From NCBI RefSeq assembly GCF_022835695.1, contig NZ_BQUV01000002.1:924380-988379 (forward strand): a stretch of DNA of 64,000 nucleotides, written 5' to 3'. A program made the translations under genes and the position numbers. Below are positions 7,256 through 15,049 of this stretch, one piece after another. Source of the DNA: Bradyrhizobium sp. Ce-3 (lineage in GTDB: Bacteria; Pseudomonadota; Alphaproteobacteria; Rhizobiales; Xanthobacteraceae). Every line of letters starts with the position of its first letter. The first letter of the stretch is position 1. The notes beneath the pieces are model-generated. The model did not search any database. It was not told the origin of the DNA and was given only the letters and a program-made list of their open reading frames with translations.

Positions 7256-7996
7256 ATGGTAAGCATTCACCTTCGCGACGTCTGCCTGGATTATCCGCTG
7301 TACGGCGCCTACGATTTCTCGCTGAAGCGCCGCCTGCTCGGCCGCCTGTTCCGCCAGGCCAGCGAGATGCGCACCATCCGCGCGGTCGACAACATCTCGA
7401 TCGAGGCGAAAGCCGGCGTTCGGATCGGCCTCGCCGGCCCGAACGGCTCCGGCAAGTCCACATTGCTGCGGCTGATCGCCGGCGTGTTCCCGGCCACCAG
7501 CGGCCAGGTCGAGATCACAGGCAACATCGTGCCGCTGCTCGGCCTAGGCGCCGGCGTCAATCTCGATTTCGTCGCCGCCGACAATATCAACCTGCTGCTG
7601 CGGATCTCCGGCCGCAAGCCGACACAGGCGATCCTGGACGATATCTGGGCGTTCACGGAGTTGGAGGAGCGCATGCAGCGGCTGCCGCTGCGCATGTTCT
7701 CTTCGGGCATGTTGATGCGGGTGCTGTTCGCGACCGCGACCGCGTTTCCCGCCGACATCCTGCTGCTCGACGAATGGCTCAGCGTGGTCGACGAGAATTT
7801 CTCCGCCAAGGCCGAGCAGCGGCTGCGCAAGATGGTCGAGAGCGCGGCGATCGTGGTCATCGCCTCGCACGACCAAGGGCTGCTGCGCCGGACCTGCAAC
7901 AGCATCATCAATCTCGATCACGGCCGCATCGCCAGCAGCGTTGCGCTCGATCCGCCCGTCCCGCATCACCTCGAGCTCAGAGAAATCAGCGCATGA
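7256..7996 (+). CDS. ABC transporter ATP-binding protein, Wzt/KpsT type
   Basis: 246-aa ATPase that powers polysaccharide export with the permease domain encoded just upstream. Walker A GPNGSGKST at residues 61-69, signature region FSSGM at about 148-152, Walker B ILLLDEW at about 168-174 followed by the LSVVDENF sequence typical of Wzt/KpsT proteins. There is no C-terminal carbohydrate-binding domain, so it is the short form. The start is 3 nt after the fusion stop, and its own stop overlaps the next start (ATGA at 7993-7996). Confidence 0.92.
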   Translation: MVSIHLRDVCLDYPLYGAYDFSLKRRLLGRLFRQASEMRTIRAVDNISIEAKAGVRIGLAGPNGSGKSTLLRLIAGVFPATSGQVEITGNIVPLLGLGAGVNLDFVAADNINLLLRISGRKPTQAILDDIWAFTELEERMQRLPLRMFSSGMLMRVLFATATAFPADILLLDEWLSVVDENFSAKAEQRLRKMVESAAIVVIASHDQGLLRRTCNSIINLDHGRIASSVALDPPVPHHLELREISA

Positions 7997-9420
7997 CAAA
8001 GATCCTGGTCGTCAGCGAGGCGCTCGGCGAACCCAACCACAAGCGCGGCATCTTCCATTTCACGCGTGAACTGATCCGCTCGCTGGCCGGCGACGGTCAC
8101 GAGCTGACGCTGCTGGTCGAGACCACGCGCCGCTATCGCAAGCTGCGCCAGCGCCAGCAGCGCACCAGGCTGCTGCCCGACGGGTCTCGGCTGATCGAGC
8201 TGCTCGCGCTCTATCGTTTCCTCGACGAGACCAACATGGATTCGCCGGTAATGCGCGGCGGGCTGCGCCGCACCGTCGACTGGTTCAGACACAAGCTCAA
8301 CGCTGCAACCTCCCGGGAATTCATCGTCGCGTTCCTGCGTTCGATTCGCTTGTTGCCGACTCGCGTGCAGCTGATCGAGAACCGCACCGCTGGCCTCGAA
8401 TATATTCCGACCGATCTCCGACACCTCGAGCTGTTCGATAAATTCCTGCTCGAGCCCGGCTTCTACACCTATCAGGACACCTCGGCGCTGACCCGTCTGC
8501 CGCCGCCGCGGGTCGACGCTCGCGGCTACGACATCATCCTCGTCGACACCCCGACCAGGGTCGCGATCCAGCGCCACCCGGGCGCAAAGGTGATTTGCGT
8601 GGTGCACGATCTGCTGCCGATCACCGATCTCAAGCTGGACGACATCGCCACCCGCCTGTTCCTGTCGCGCCTGTTCACCAGCGTGCAGCAGGCCGATGAG
8701 CTCGCCTTCGTCTCGAACTACAGCATGAACCGCTTCCGCGCTCTGCTCCCGCAATATGCCCACATTCCGGCGCGGGTGGTCTACCCGCGAACTCGTTTCG
8801 ACGTGGCGGAGGCACCGCTTGCGCCGGTACCAACGGCTGTTCCGGCGCGGCCGAGCTTCGTCGTCATCGTCTCGAACGAGCCCCGCAAAAACCTCGCGGC
8901 CGTGATCCGCGCCTTCCGCAAGCTGCCGGAGGCCGATCTCGTCGTGATCGGCTATGCCGGCAACGCCAATCAGGCGCGCAACCTGCCGAAGAACGTTCGC
9001 TTCTCCGGCTATGTCGATGAGCACGACAAGGCGGCGCTGATCGCGGGAGCGCATGGCCTGATCATGCCGAGCCTCGCTGAGGGGTTCGGCGTCCCGATCA
9101 TTGAGGCATTTGCGGCCAATACCCCCGTGCTGTGCTCCGATATTGCCGTGTTCCGTGAGGTCGCTGGCGAGCTTGCCGACTATTTCGATCCTTTCTCGAC
9201 CGGGTCGATCTGCGCCTCCATCACCCGCGTGCTGGCGCAGCAGGCGCAATGGCGCAACCGGATCCGCGAGTGCCGGACCGAGCTCGCCGAACGCTTCGGC
9301 CACCACACCCAGGCGCGCGACCTGCTGGCCCATCGGTCTGCCCCCGATGTTGCGACTGCCGCCGCAGCGCTCACCGCAGCGATGACGACCTTCAACGGCG
9401 CGACCGCGCACGGTGTGTGA
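7993..9420 (+). CDS. Family 4 glycosyltransferase
   Basis: 475-aa GT-B glycosyltransferase starting at the ATG that overlaps the ATPase stop. The C-terminal GT4 domain spans about residues 290-440 with the donor-binding motif SLAEGFGVPIIEAF (EX7E) and the usual NEPRKNL opening strand. The N-terminal half is longer than in standard GT4 enzymes (an Arg-rich insertion at about 45-120). It probably builds the glycan exported by the neighbouring ABC system. The sugar specificity cannot be read from sequence. Confidence 0.9.
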   Translation: MTKILVVSEALGEPNHKRGIFHFTRELIRSLAGDGHELTLLVETTRRYRKLRQRQQRTRLLPDGSRLIELLALYRFLDETNMDSPVMRGGLRRTVDWFRHKLNAATSREFIVAFLRSIRLLPTRVQLIENRTAGLEYIPTDLRHLELFDKFLLEPGFYTYQDTSALTRLPPPRVDARGYDIILVDTPTRVAIQRHPGAKVICVVHDLLPITDLKLDDIATRLFLSRLFTSVQQADELAFVSNYSMNRFRALLPQYAHIPARVVYPRTRFDVAEAPLAPVPTAVPARPSFVVIVSNEPRKNLAAVIRAFRKLPEADLVVIGYAGNANQARNLPKNVRFSGYVDEHDKAALIAGAHGLIMPSLAEGFGVPIIEAFAANTPVLCSDIAVFREVAGELADYFDPFSTGSICASITRVLAQQAQWRNRIRECRTELAERFGHHTQARDLLAHRSAPDVATAAAALTAAMTTFNGATAHGV

Positions 9421-9426
9421 CCGGCC

Positions 9427-10773
9427 ATGAGCACCGATTCCGACGCCATCAGCCTCACTATCGAACCGCCCGCACGATGGCGCGACCGCGTTCGCACCTG
9501 GTCCGGTACGGCCGCCTATGCCCGCGCGACCGACATCCTGATCGCACTCGCCGCGGCCTCGCTGCCCTGGTCGACCACCGCCCTCGCGGTCTTCATGCTG
9601 CTGTGGCTCGTCGCCGTGATCCCGACCATCGACTGGGAGCAGTTCGTTCTCGACCTCGCACAGCCGGCCTTTGCATTGCCGGTCGCGCTGGTCGCGCTCG
9701 CGATCATCGGCCTGACGTGGTCGGAGACGAGTTGGGCCGAACGCCTGCAGGGCCTCAAGCCGCTCAGCAAGCTGCTGCTGCTGCCGTTCCTGCTCGGCTA
9801 TTTCCAGCGTTCGCAGCGCGGGCTCTTTGTGTTCTCGGCCTTCCTGGCGTCGTGCACGCTGGTGATGATGCTGTCCTGGATCGTGCTGGCGCTGCCGCAG
9901 CTCAAGCTCGCGCACACCGCCTCCGCCGGCGTGCCGGTCAAGAACTACCTCGACCAGAGCCAGGAGTTCGCGCTGTGCGCCTTCGCGCTGGCGCTGCCCG
10001 CATTGACCGCGCTGCGGGCCCGGCAGTGGCGCATCGCAGCCGGCATCATCGCGCTGATCCTGCTGTTCGTCGTCAACATGTTCTACGTCGTCTCGGCGCG
10101 GACCGTGCTGGTCACCATGCCGGTCTTGCTGGTCCTGTTCGCCTCGCTGCATCTGTCCCGCCGCGCCACACGGCTGCTGTTCGCGGCTGTCGCGCTGGCG
10201 AGCCTGCTGGTGTGGACGACGTCACCCTATCTGCGTCACCGCATTGCCGACATCGGCGTCGAGTATCGCGCGCACGATACGTCCGGGATCGCATCCACCG
10301 CGCAGCGCCTGACCTATTGGCGGAAGTCGGTGAAATTCATCGCCGAGGCGCCGATGCTCGGGCATGGCACCGGCGCGATCAGGCAGATGTTCACGCGCGA
10401 TGCAGCCGGAAAAACCGGCCTGGAAGCCGAGGTGATCAACAACCCGCACAACCAGACCCTCAATGTCGGGGTCCAGTGGGGACTGATCGGCATCCTGCTG
10501 ATGTACGCGATGTGGATCAGCCACATCAGCCTGTTCGCCGGCCGCGATCTCGTGAGCTGGATCGGGCTCGTCATCGTCGTGCAGAACGTCACGAGCTCGC
10601 TGCTCAACTCGCATCTCGCCGATTTTCACGAAGGCTGGATGTACGTGATCGGCGTCGGCGTCGCCGGCGGCATGACCCTCCGCGCCCGCCGGCCGGAGAA
10701 GCTGCTCAAGGGCAGCGGCACGGCAACTTCGCGTGTTCAAGCCGCCGGCTTTAGCGCTTCCAGTCAAAAATGA
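9427..10773 (+). CDS. O-antigen ligase / polymerase family membrane protein
   Basis: 448-aa polytopic membrane protein with about ten to twelve hydrophobic segments and the Wzy_C/WaaL-type region near residues 280-345: a periplasmic loop with RLTYWRKSVKFI, then GHGTG and NNPHNQTLNVGVQWG. Such proteins ligate or polymerise lipid-linked glycan in the periplasm. Last gene of the operon, 6 nt after the glycosyltransferase stop. In an ABC-export pathway a ligase joining the finished glycan to lipid A-core is the more natural role, but polymerase cannot be excluded. Confidence 0.85.
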   Translation: MSTDSDAISLTIEPPARWRDRVRTWSGTAAYARATDILIALAAASLPWSTTALAVFMLLWLVAVIPTIDWEQFVLDLAQPAFALPVALVALAIIGLTWSETSWAERLQGLKPLSKLLLLPFLLGYFQRSQRGLFVFSAFLASCTLVMMLSWIVLALPQLKLAHTASAGVPVKNYLDQSQEFALCAFALALPALTALRARQWRIAAGIIALILLFVVNMFYVVSARTVLVTMPVLLVLFASLHLSRRATRLLFAAVALASLLVWTTSPYLRHRIADIGVEYRAHDTSGIASTAQRLTYWRKSVKFIAEAPMLGHGTGAIRQMFTRDAAGKTGLEAEVINNPHNQTLNVGVQWGLIGILLMYAMWISHISLFAGRDLVSWIGLVIVVQNVTSSLLNSHLADFHEGWMYVIGVGVAGGMTLRARRPEKLLKGSGTATSRVQAAGFSASSQK

Positions 10774-10783
10774 CGCCATAAGC

Positions 10784-10800
10784 GGTCCAATCGGACCTTT
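10784..10800 (+). terminator. Weak Rho-independent terminator after polysaccharide operon
   Basis: GGTCC-AATC-GGACC followed by TTTTCC, 11 nt after the ligase stop. The stem is only 5 bp, so efficiency is doubtful. Confidence 0.5.
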
Positions 10801-11031
10801 TCCGCCCGCCGGCTCTCGTTAGTGTTTCGGCAACAAAAAAGCGAGCGGGACAGAACTCACCCTGAGCGAACGGCAGAGCCGCGTCACGCACTCGGGCATC
10901 ATGCCCACGAGTGCTTCGCGGCGCCCGTCCAACATAGCAATGCAGCGCCGTCTCCGACGGCCCCGCGTGCTGTTCGCGTGGAACTTTCCAACCCCCTCCG
11001 ACCAAGGCGAATAGTGGAAAAAGGGAGGGTC

Positions 11032-12372
11032 ATGATGAGCGAACTCGAGCGCCGCACCATACGCAAGATCACATGGCGGCTGATTCCGTTCTTGATGCTG
11101 TGTTACCTGGTTGCGTTTCTGGATCGCACCAACGTCGCCTTTGCGCATGTGTCCATGGTTGCCGATCTCAAGATGTCCGATGCGGCCTTCGGGTTGGGCG
11201 CTGGAGTCTTTTTCATCGGCTACTTTCTGGTGGAGGTCCCCTCCAACATCCTGCTGCAGCGCTTCGGCGCGCGGCGTTGCATCGCACGCATCATGATCTC
11301 ATGGGGCATCGTGTCGGGGGCTTTCGCCTTCATTCCGCAGATCGCGGCTGTGACCGGAACGTCGAACGAACGGGTCTTCCTCGTGCTTCGCTTCCTGCTC
11401 GGCCTGGCGGAGGCCGGGTTCTATCCCGGCATCATCTTTTACCTCACGATGTGGTTTCCCAAGGTCTATCGCGCGCGGATAGTCGGCTTTTTCATGGTCG
11501 GGATTCCATTGTCAGCGTTCATCGGTGCGCCGCTGTCGGGCTTCCTCCTCAACATCGAAAGCCATGGCCTGGCGGGATGGCAATGGCTGTTCATTTACGA
11601 AGCGTTGCCATCAATCATTCTGGGACTTGCGACGCTGATCGTTTTGCCCGACTTCCCCAACGGCGTGAGGTGGCTCGCAGACGACGAACGGAACTGGATC
11701 ATCGATCATCTGCGTAACGAGGCGGCCGCAACTGAGCACACGGCCGGCCATGGCGGTTTCCTGAAGGCGATGCTCAATCCGCTGAGCCTGCAGCTTTCGT
11801 TCGTGTACTTCCTCAGCCAGGCTGCCGGCTATTCTGCCGGCCTGTTCCTGCCCGGCATTGTCGCCAAGTTCGGCTACGACAACACGACGACCGGTTGGCT
11901 GCTGTCGATCCCGCCTGTCGCCGGCATCTTCGGCATGCTGGCCGTGGCTCGCAGCTCGGATCGCCGCCGCGAGCGCAAGCTTCATCTGGCGCTCTGCTTC
12001 GCCCTCGTTGGTATCGGCTTGACGGGCGCAGGTCTGGCCGCCGGCCATATCGCCGTATTGCTGATCTTCGTCTCGGTCTTTGCGATCGGAAGTTCGGCCC
12101 TGACGCCGGTGTTCTGGACGATCCCGCCAACCTTGCTCAAGCCCGGCGTTCTGGCGGCCGGAATTGCAGCGGTTAATTCCCTGGGCGCATTGGGCGGCTT
12201 CGTCGGGCCGACCGTGTTCGGCTATGTGAAGGAAGCGACGGGATCCGCGCCCTACGGACTGATGATCGGCGGCGCGGCCGCTTTCGTCAGCGCGTTGCTG
12301 GTCCTGATGTTCAGGGTCCGGCAGGAGGCGCCGGCCGCCGCTCCGTCTCAGGTCGCCGCGGTCACAGGATAG
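11032..12372 (+). CDS. MFS transporter, anion:cation symporter (ACS) type
   Basis: 446-aa major facilitator with twelve predicted membrane segments. The start at 11032 (or the adjacent ATG at 11035) follows AGGGAGGG, a good Shine-Dalgarno. The sequence opens with ERRTIRKITWRLIPFL and has FLDRTNVAFA in the first transmembrane region, both characteristic of the ACS family, whose members import organic anions such as phthalate, tartrate, galactonate or glucarate. The loop after TM2 carries ILLQRFGARR, the conserved MFS loop. No catabolic gene lies next to it to reveal the substrate. Confidence 0.9.
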   Translation: MMSELERRTIRKITWRLIPFLMLCYLVAFLDRTNVAFAHVSMVADLKMSDAAFGLGAGVFFIGYFLVEVPSNILLQRFGARRCIARIMISWGIVSGAFAFIPQIAAVTGTSNERVFLVLRFLLGLAEAGFYPGIIFYLTMWFPKVYRARIVGFFMVGIPLSAFIGAPLSGFLLNIESHGLAGWQWLFIYEALPSIILGLATLIVLPDFPNGVRWLADDERNWIIDHLRNEAAATEHTAGHGGFLKAMLNPLSLQLSFVYFLSQAAGYSAGLFLPGIVAKFGYDNTTTGWLLSIPPVAGIFGMLAVARSSDRRRERKLHLALCFALVGIGLTGAGLAAGHIAVLLIFVSVFAIGSSALTPVFWTIPPTLLKPGVLAAGIAAVNSLGALGGFVGPTVFGYVKEATGSAPYGLMIGGAAAFVSALLVLMFRVRQEAPAAAPSQVAAVTG

Positions 12373-12423
12373 AACACCGATCCGCGCCGGTCGAAGCCAA
12401 ATTTGCCCGGCGCGGAGCCGCTT

Positions 12424-12666
12424 ATGGTGCTCCTGCCATCTTGTATGCCAATTGCCGAAGCGAAAAAGGCGATGGACAACCACATTTCAGGAAGCTCTAC
12501 ATCGCTTGAACGCGTCAAGCACAGCGTTACTCAGTTGGCTCGCTGCTCGAGCCTGCTCGCGGCCTATGCGCAGCTTGACGATGAACGGCAACGCGATCTG
12601 ATCGGATATGTCAGATACCTTGTGGAGCACCAATGCAAAGCGGGTGAACGGAGATATCGTCCCTGA
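12424..12666 (+). CDS. Hypothetical small protein
   Basis: 80-codon frame starting at an ATG with GGAG 6 nt upstream (12414-12417). The product is mixed hydrophilic/helical, ends in a basic stretch, and has no signal peptide or family I recognise. It starts 51 nt after the MFS stop on the same strand, so it could be cotranscribed. Amino-acid composition from residue 17 on looks like real protein; the first residues are less convincing, and an ATG at 12472 would give 64 aa. Confidence 0.4.
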   Translation: MVLLPSCMPIAEAKKAMDNHISGSSTSLERVKHSVTQLARCSSLLAAYAQLDDERQRDLIGYVRYLVEHQCKAGERRYRP

Positions 12667-12769
12667 TTTCCTGCCTGGTCGAATCGAGTTGCCGACTCGC
12701 CGGGGCTGCTGCTCACCACAGCATTCCATCGGAATCACTGAATCGGCTCGCTCACGTCGAGATTCATTG

Positions 12770-13497
12770 ATGCCGATAGCACTTCCCGACTTCGATCAGC
12801 GCATTTACTTACCGCAACGTATCATTGCCATCGTCGAGGCGTTGGCCGAAGAGCAAATTGGCGCAGAGCAAGCCCTTGAGGGAAGCGGTCTTACGCCAGG
12901 CGATCTCGAGAAGGTCGCTTTGCGAATCTCCTACCGTCAGGTCATCGCCGTGTTTCGCAATGCCCTGCGATGCTCCCGAAATCCGTCTATCGCGCTGAAT
13001 GCAGGTCAGCGCATGCATATCACCGCTTACGGCATGTATGGCTATGCGCTGCAAAGCAGCCGAAGCCGCCGGGACGCCATCGAATTCTCCCGCAAGTACA
13101 GCCTTTGGCGGATCGCGTGACCCACGCAATGGCCCACGACGCGTGTGCACGCTTGCTTGGGGACATTGATGAAGCCAGTGACTGCGCGGGCGCCGTTCGC
13201 CAAAATCTGCTGCGGTCGCCTGGCCAATTCCCGAGCCTTGAGGCGATGTCGGACTCGCTGTCCCTCAGTCCGCGCCGGTTGCGCCGCAGGCTCGATGCGG
13301 AGCAGACCTCCTACCGCGACATCGTCGCCGAGGTCCGCAAGATTCTCGCGATCAAGTATTTGCGCGAAACGCGCCTGACCCATGAAGAGATCGCAAGCCG
13401 CCTCGGCTATAGCGACGGCGCCAACTTCCGCCGGGCATTCATACGATGGACCGGAAAGAACCCGTCACAATTCCAGGGCAGAACCGAAACGGCATGA
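12770..13497 (+). pseudogene. AraC-family regulator, internally deleted and frameshifted
   Basis: Two pieces of one AraC regulator in different frames. The N-terminal piece (12770-13120, 116 aa) matches the start of the Arabinose_bd sensor domain up to RRDAIEFSRKYSL, then runs into a stop. The C-terminal piece (readable from about 13095 to 13497, another frame) resumes near the end of the sensor (MAHDACARLLGDIDEA, GAVRQNLL) and contains the whole two-HTH AraC domain ending GYSDGANFRRAFIRWTGKNPSQFQ. Together they give about 235 residues against about 335 for the family, so roughly 100 residues plus the frame are lost at about 13095-13115. The DNA-binding half might still be made from an internal start. 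Confidence 0.8.
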
Positions 13498-13599
13498 CCA
13501 CGCTGTTCCGCTCGTGCGCTGGCGTCTCTGGAATGCTGGATCACCAGCTTTCGCGGGGTGATGACACCGACTTGCTCAGGACCGTGCCACACACTCAGT

Positions 13600-13625
13600 G
13601 TCGTCCTGGCGAAAGCCAGGACGAC
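13600..13625. repeat. REP-like hairpin, 11-bp perfect stem
   Basis: GTCGTCCTGGC-GAAA-GCCAGGACGAC, a perfect stem closed by a GAAA tetraloop. It sits between the convergent AraC remnant and the substrate-binding protein gene. Sequences of this kind are dispersed in Bradyrhizobium genomes; it may act as a two-way transcript end. Confidence 0.75.
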
Positions 13626-13653
13626 AGCACCGGCAACGGCGTCATGACCACAC

Positions 13654-14889
13654 CTATCTCGTCGCCTCGTGGCCGACCTCGCCGGTGATGACGTCGCCGA
13701 ACAGCTCCCACGCCTCGCCGTTGAACCGCATCAGCTGCATCTGCTCGATCGGGAAGTAGTCGTCCGGCGAGGTGTTGACCATGACGCCCGGCAGCATCAG
13801 GTCGGAGTGGAAGTTCTTCAGGTTGGCGGCCTGCTTCATGACATTCTCGCGGGTGAGATTGTCGCCGCACTGCTTCAAGACCTGCACCATCGCCTCGGCC
13901 TGCACGTAGCCATAGAGGTTGTTGGCGTTGCCCTTGTCGCCGTCGGGATAATACTTGTCCATGAATGACCGCCAGCTCAGGACGGCCGGATCCTTGTCCC
14001 AGGTCGGATCGGTCGGGTCCTTCAGATAGGCCGTCGAGATGATGCCCTTGGAATATTCCAGTCCCGCCGGCTTCAGCACGGAGGCGACCGAGGTCGCGGT
14101 GTTGGCGAGGAAGAATTTCGGCTTCCAGCCGAGCTCGCCCACTTTGCGGATCGCCTGCGCCGAGCCCTTCGGCGCCGCCCAGGAGAAGAAGATGTCGGAA
14201 CCGGAATCGTGCAGCGCGACGATCTGCGAATCGATCGAGGGATCCGACACCTCATAGGACTTGTCGGCGACGATCATGTTCACCTTGTCGCCGAGCCCGT
14301 CCTTCAAGCCCTTGAACTGGTCCTTGCCGGCGTCGTCGTTCTGCCAGAACACCGCGATCTTGCTGTCGGGGAATTTGTCGCGGATGTATTTCGCATAGAT
14401 CCGCCCCTCGCTCTGGTAGTTGGGCTGAAAGCCCATCGTCCAGGGGAAGTTCTTGGGATCGCCGAACTTGGTGCCGCCGGAGGCGACGAACAATTGCGGC
14501 ACCTTCTTGGCATTCATGTATTTCATGATTGCCGAATTCGACGGCGTGCCGAGCGGCTGGAAGATCAGCAGCACCTCGTCGCTCTCGACCAGCTTGCGCG
14601 CCTGCTCGATCGCCTTCGGCGGCGAATAGGCATCGTCGTAACTGATGAAGTTGACCTTGCGGCCGTTGATGCCACCCTGCTCGTTGATCATCTTGAAGAA
14701 CGCGGCCTCGGTCTTGCCGATCACGCCGTAGGAAGATGCCGGGCCGCTATACGGCATGATGTTGCCGATCTTGATTTCGCCATCACTCGCGCCGGGATCG
14801 TATTTCTTCTGCGCGAGGGCCGAAGTCGTGATCAATGCGGCACTTGCGAAGGCCACAATCGCGCCAATATATCCGAGACGAGCCCGCAT
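13654..14889 (-). CDS. ABC transporter substrate-binding protein, branched-chain amino acid (LivK) type
   Basis: 411-aa periplasmic binding protein (Peripla_BP_6). I chose the ATG at 14889, preceded by GGGAG, rather than a start 59 codons further upstream, because the signal peptide (RARLGYIGAIVAF to TTSALA) begins exactly there. Core features: IKIGNIMPYSGPASSYGVIG at the mature N-terminus and the two-lobe fold length. Relatives bind leucine-type amino acids, amides, urea or aromatic acids. No permease or ATPase genes are next to it, so it must work with components encoded elsewhere (an orphan receptor). Confidence 0.9.
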   Translation of the reverse strand: MRARLGYIGAIVAFASAALITTSALAQKKYDPGASDGEIKIGNIMPYSGPASSYGVIGKTEAAFFKMINEQGGINGRKVNFISYDDAYSPPKAIEQARKLVESDEVLLIFQPLGTPSNSAIMKYMNAKKVPQLFVASGGTKFGDPKNFPWTMGFQPNYQSEGRIYAKYIRDKFPDSKIAVFWQNDDAGKDQFKGLKDGLGDKVNMIVADKSYEVSDPSIDSQIVALHDSGSDIFFSWAAPKGSAQAIRKVGELGWKPKFFLANTATSVASVLKPAGLEYSKGIISTAYLKDPTDPTWDKDPAVLSWRSFMDKYYPDGDKGNANNLYGYVQAEAMVQVLKQCGDNLTRENVMKQAANLKNFHSDLMLPGVMVNTSPDDYFPIEQMQLMRFNGEAWELFGDVITGEVGHEATR

Positions 14890-15049
14890 CGTTTTCTCCC
14901 GATTTTTGTCGTTGGTTTTGGCGGCAAGTCTCGCAAGAGACGCATGTGCTGGCAAGCGCTGGGTTTTTCCGTTGGGCGAAACGGCATTGTTGCCTGGCGC
15001 TATTTGTGATTGAAGGTCGATCTGGGGATCACGAGTCGAGGCGTTCTGA

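Noticed and set aside
12670-12720. GGTCGAATC-like T-loop sequence examined as a possible tRNA end
   Set aside because: No matching acceptor stem or anticodon arm upstream, and no CCA-proximal pairing.
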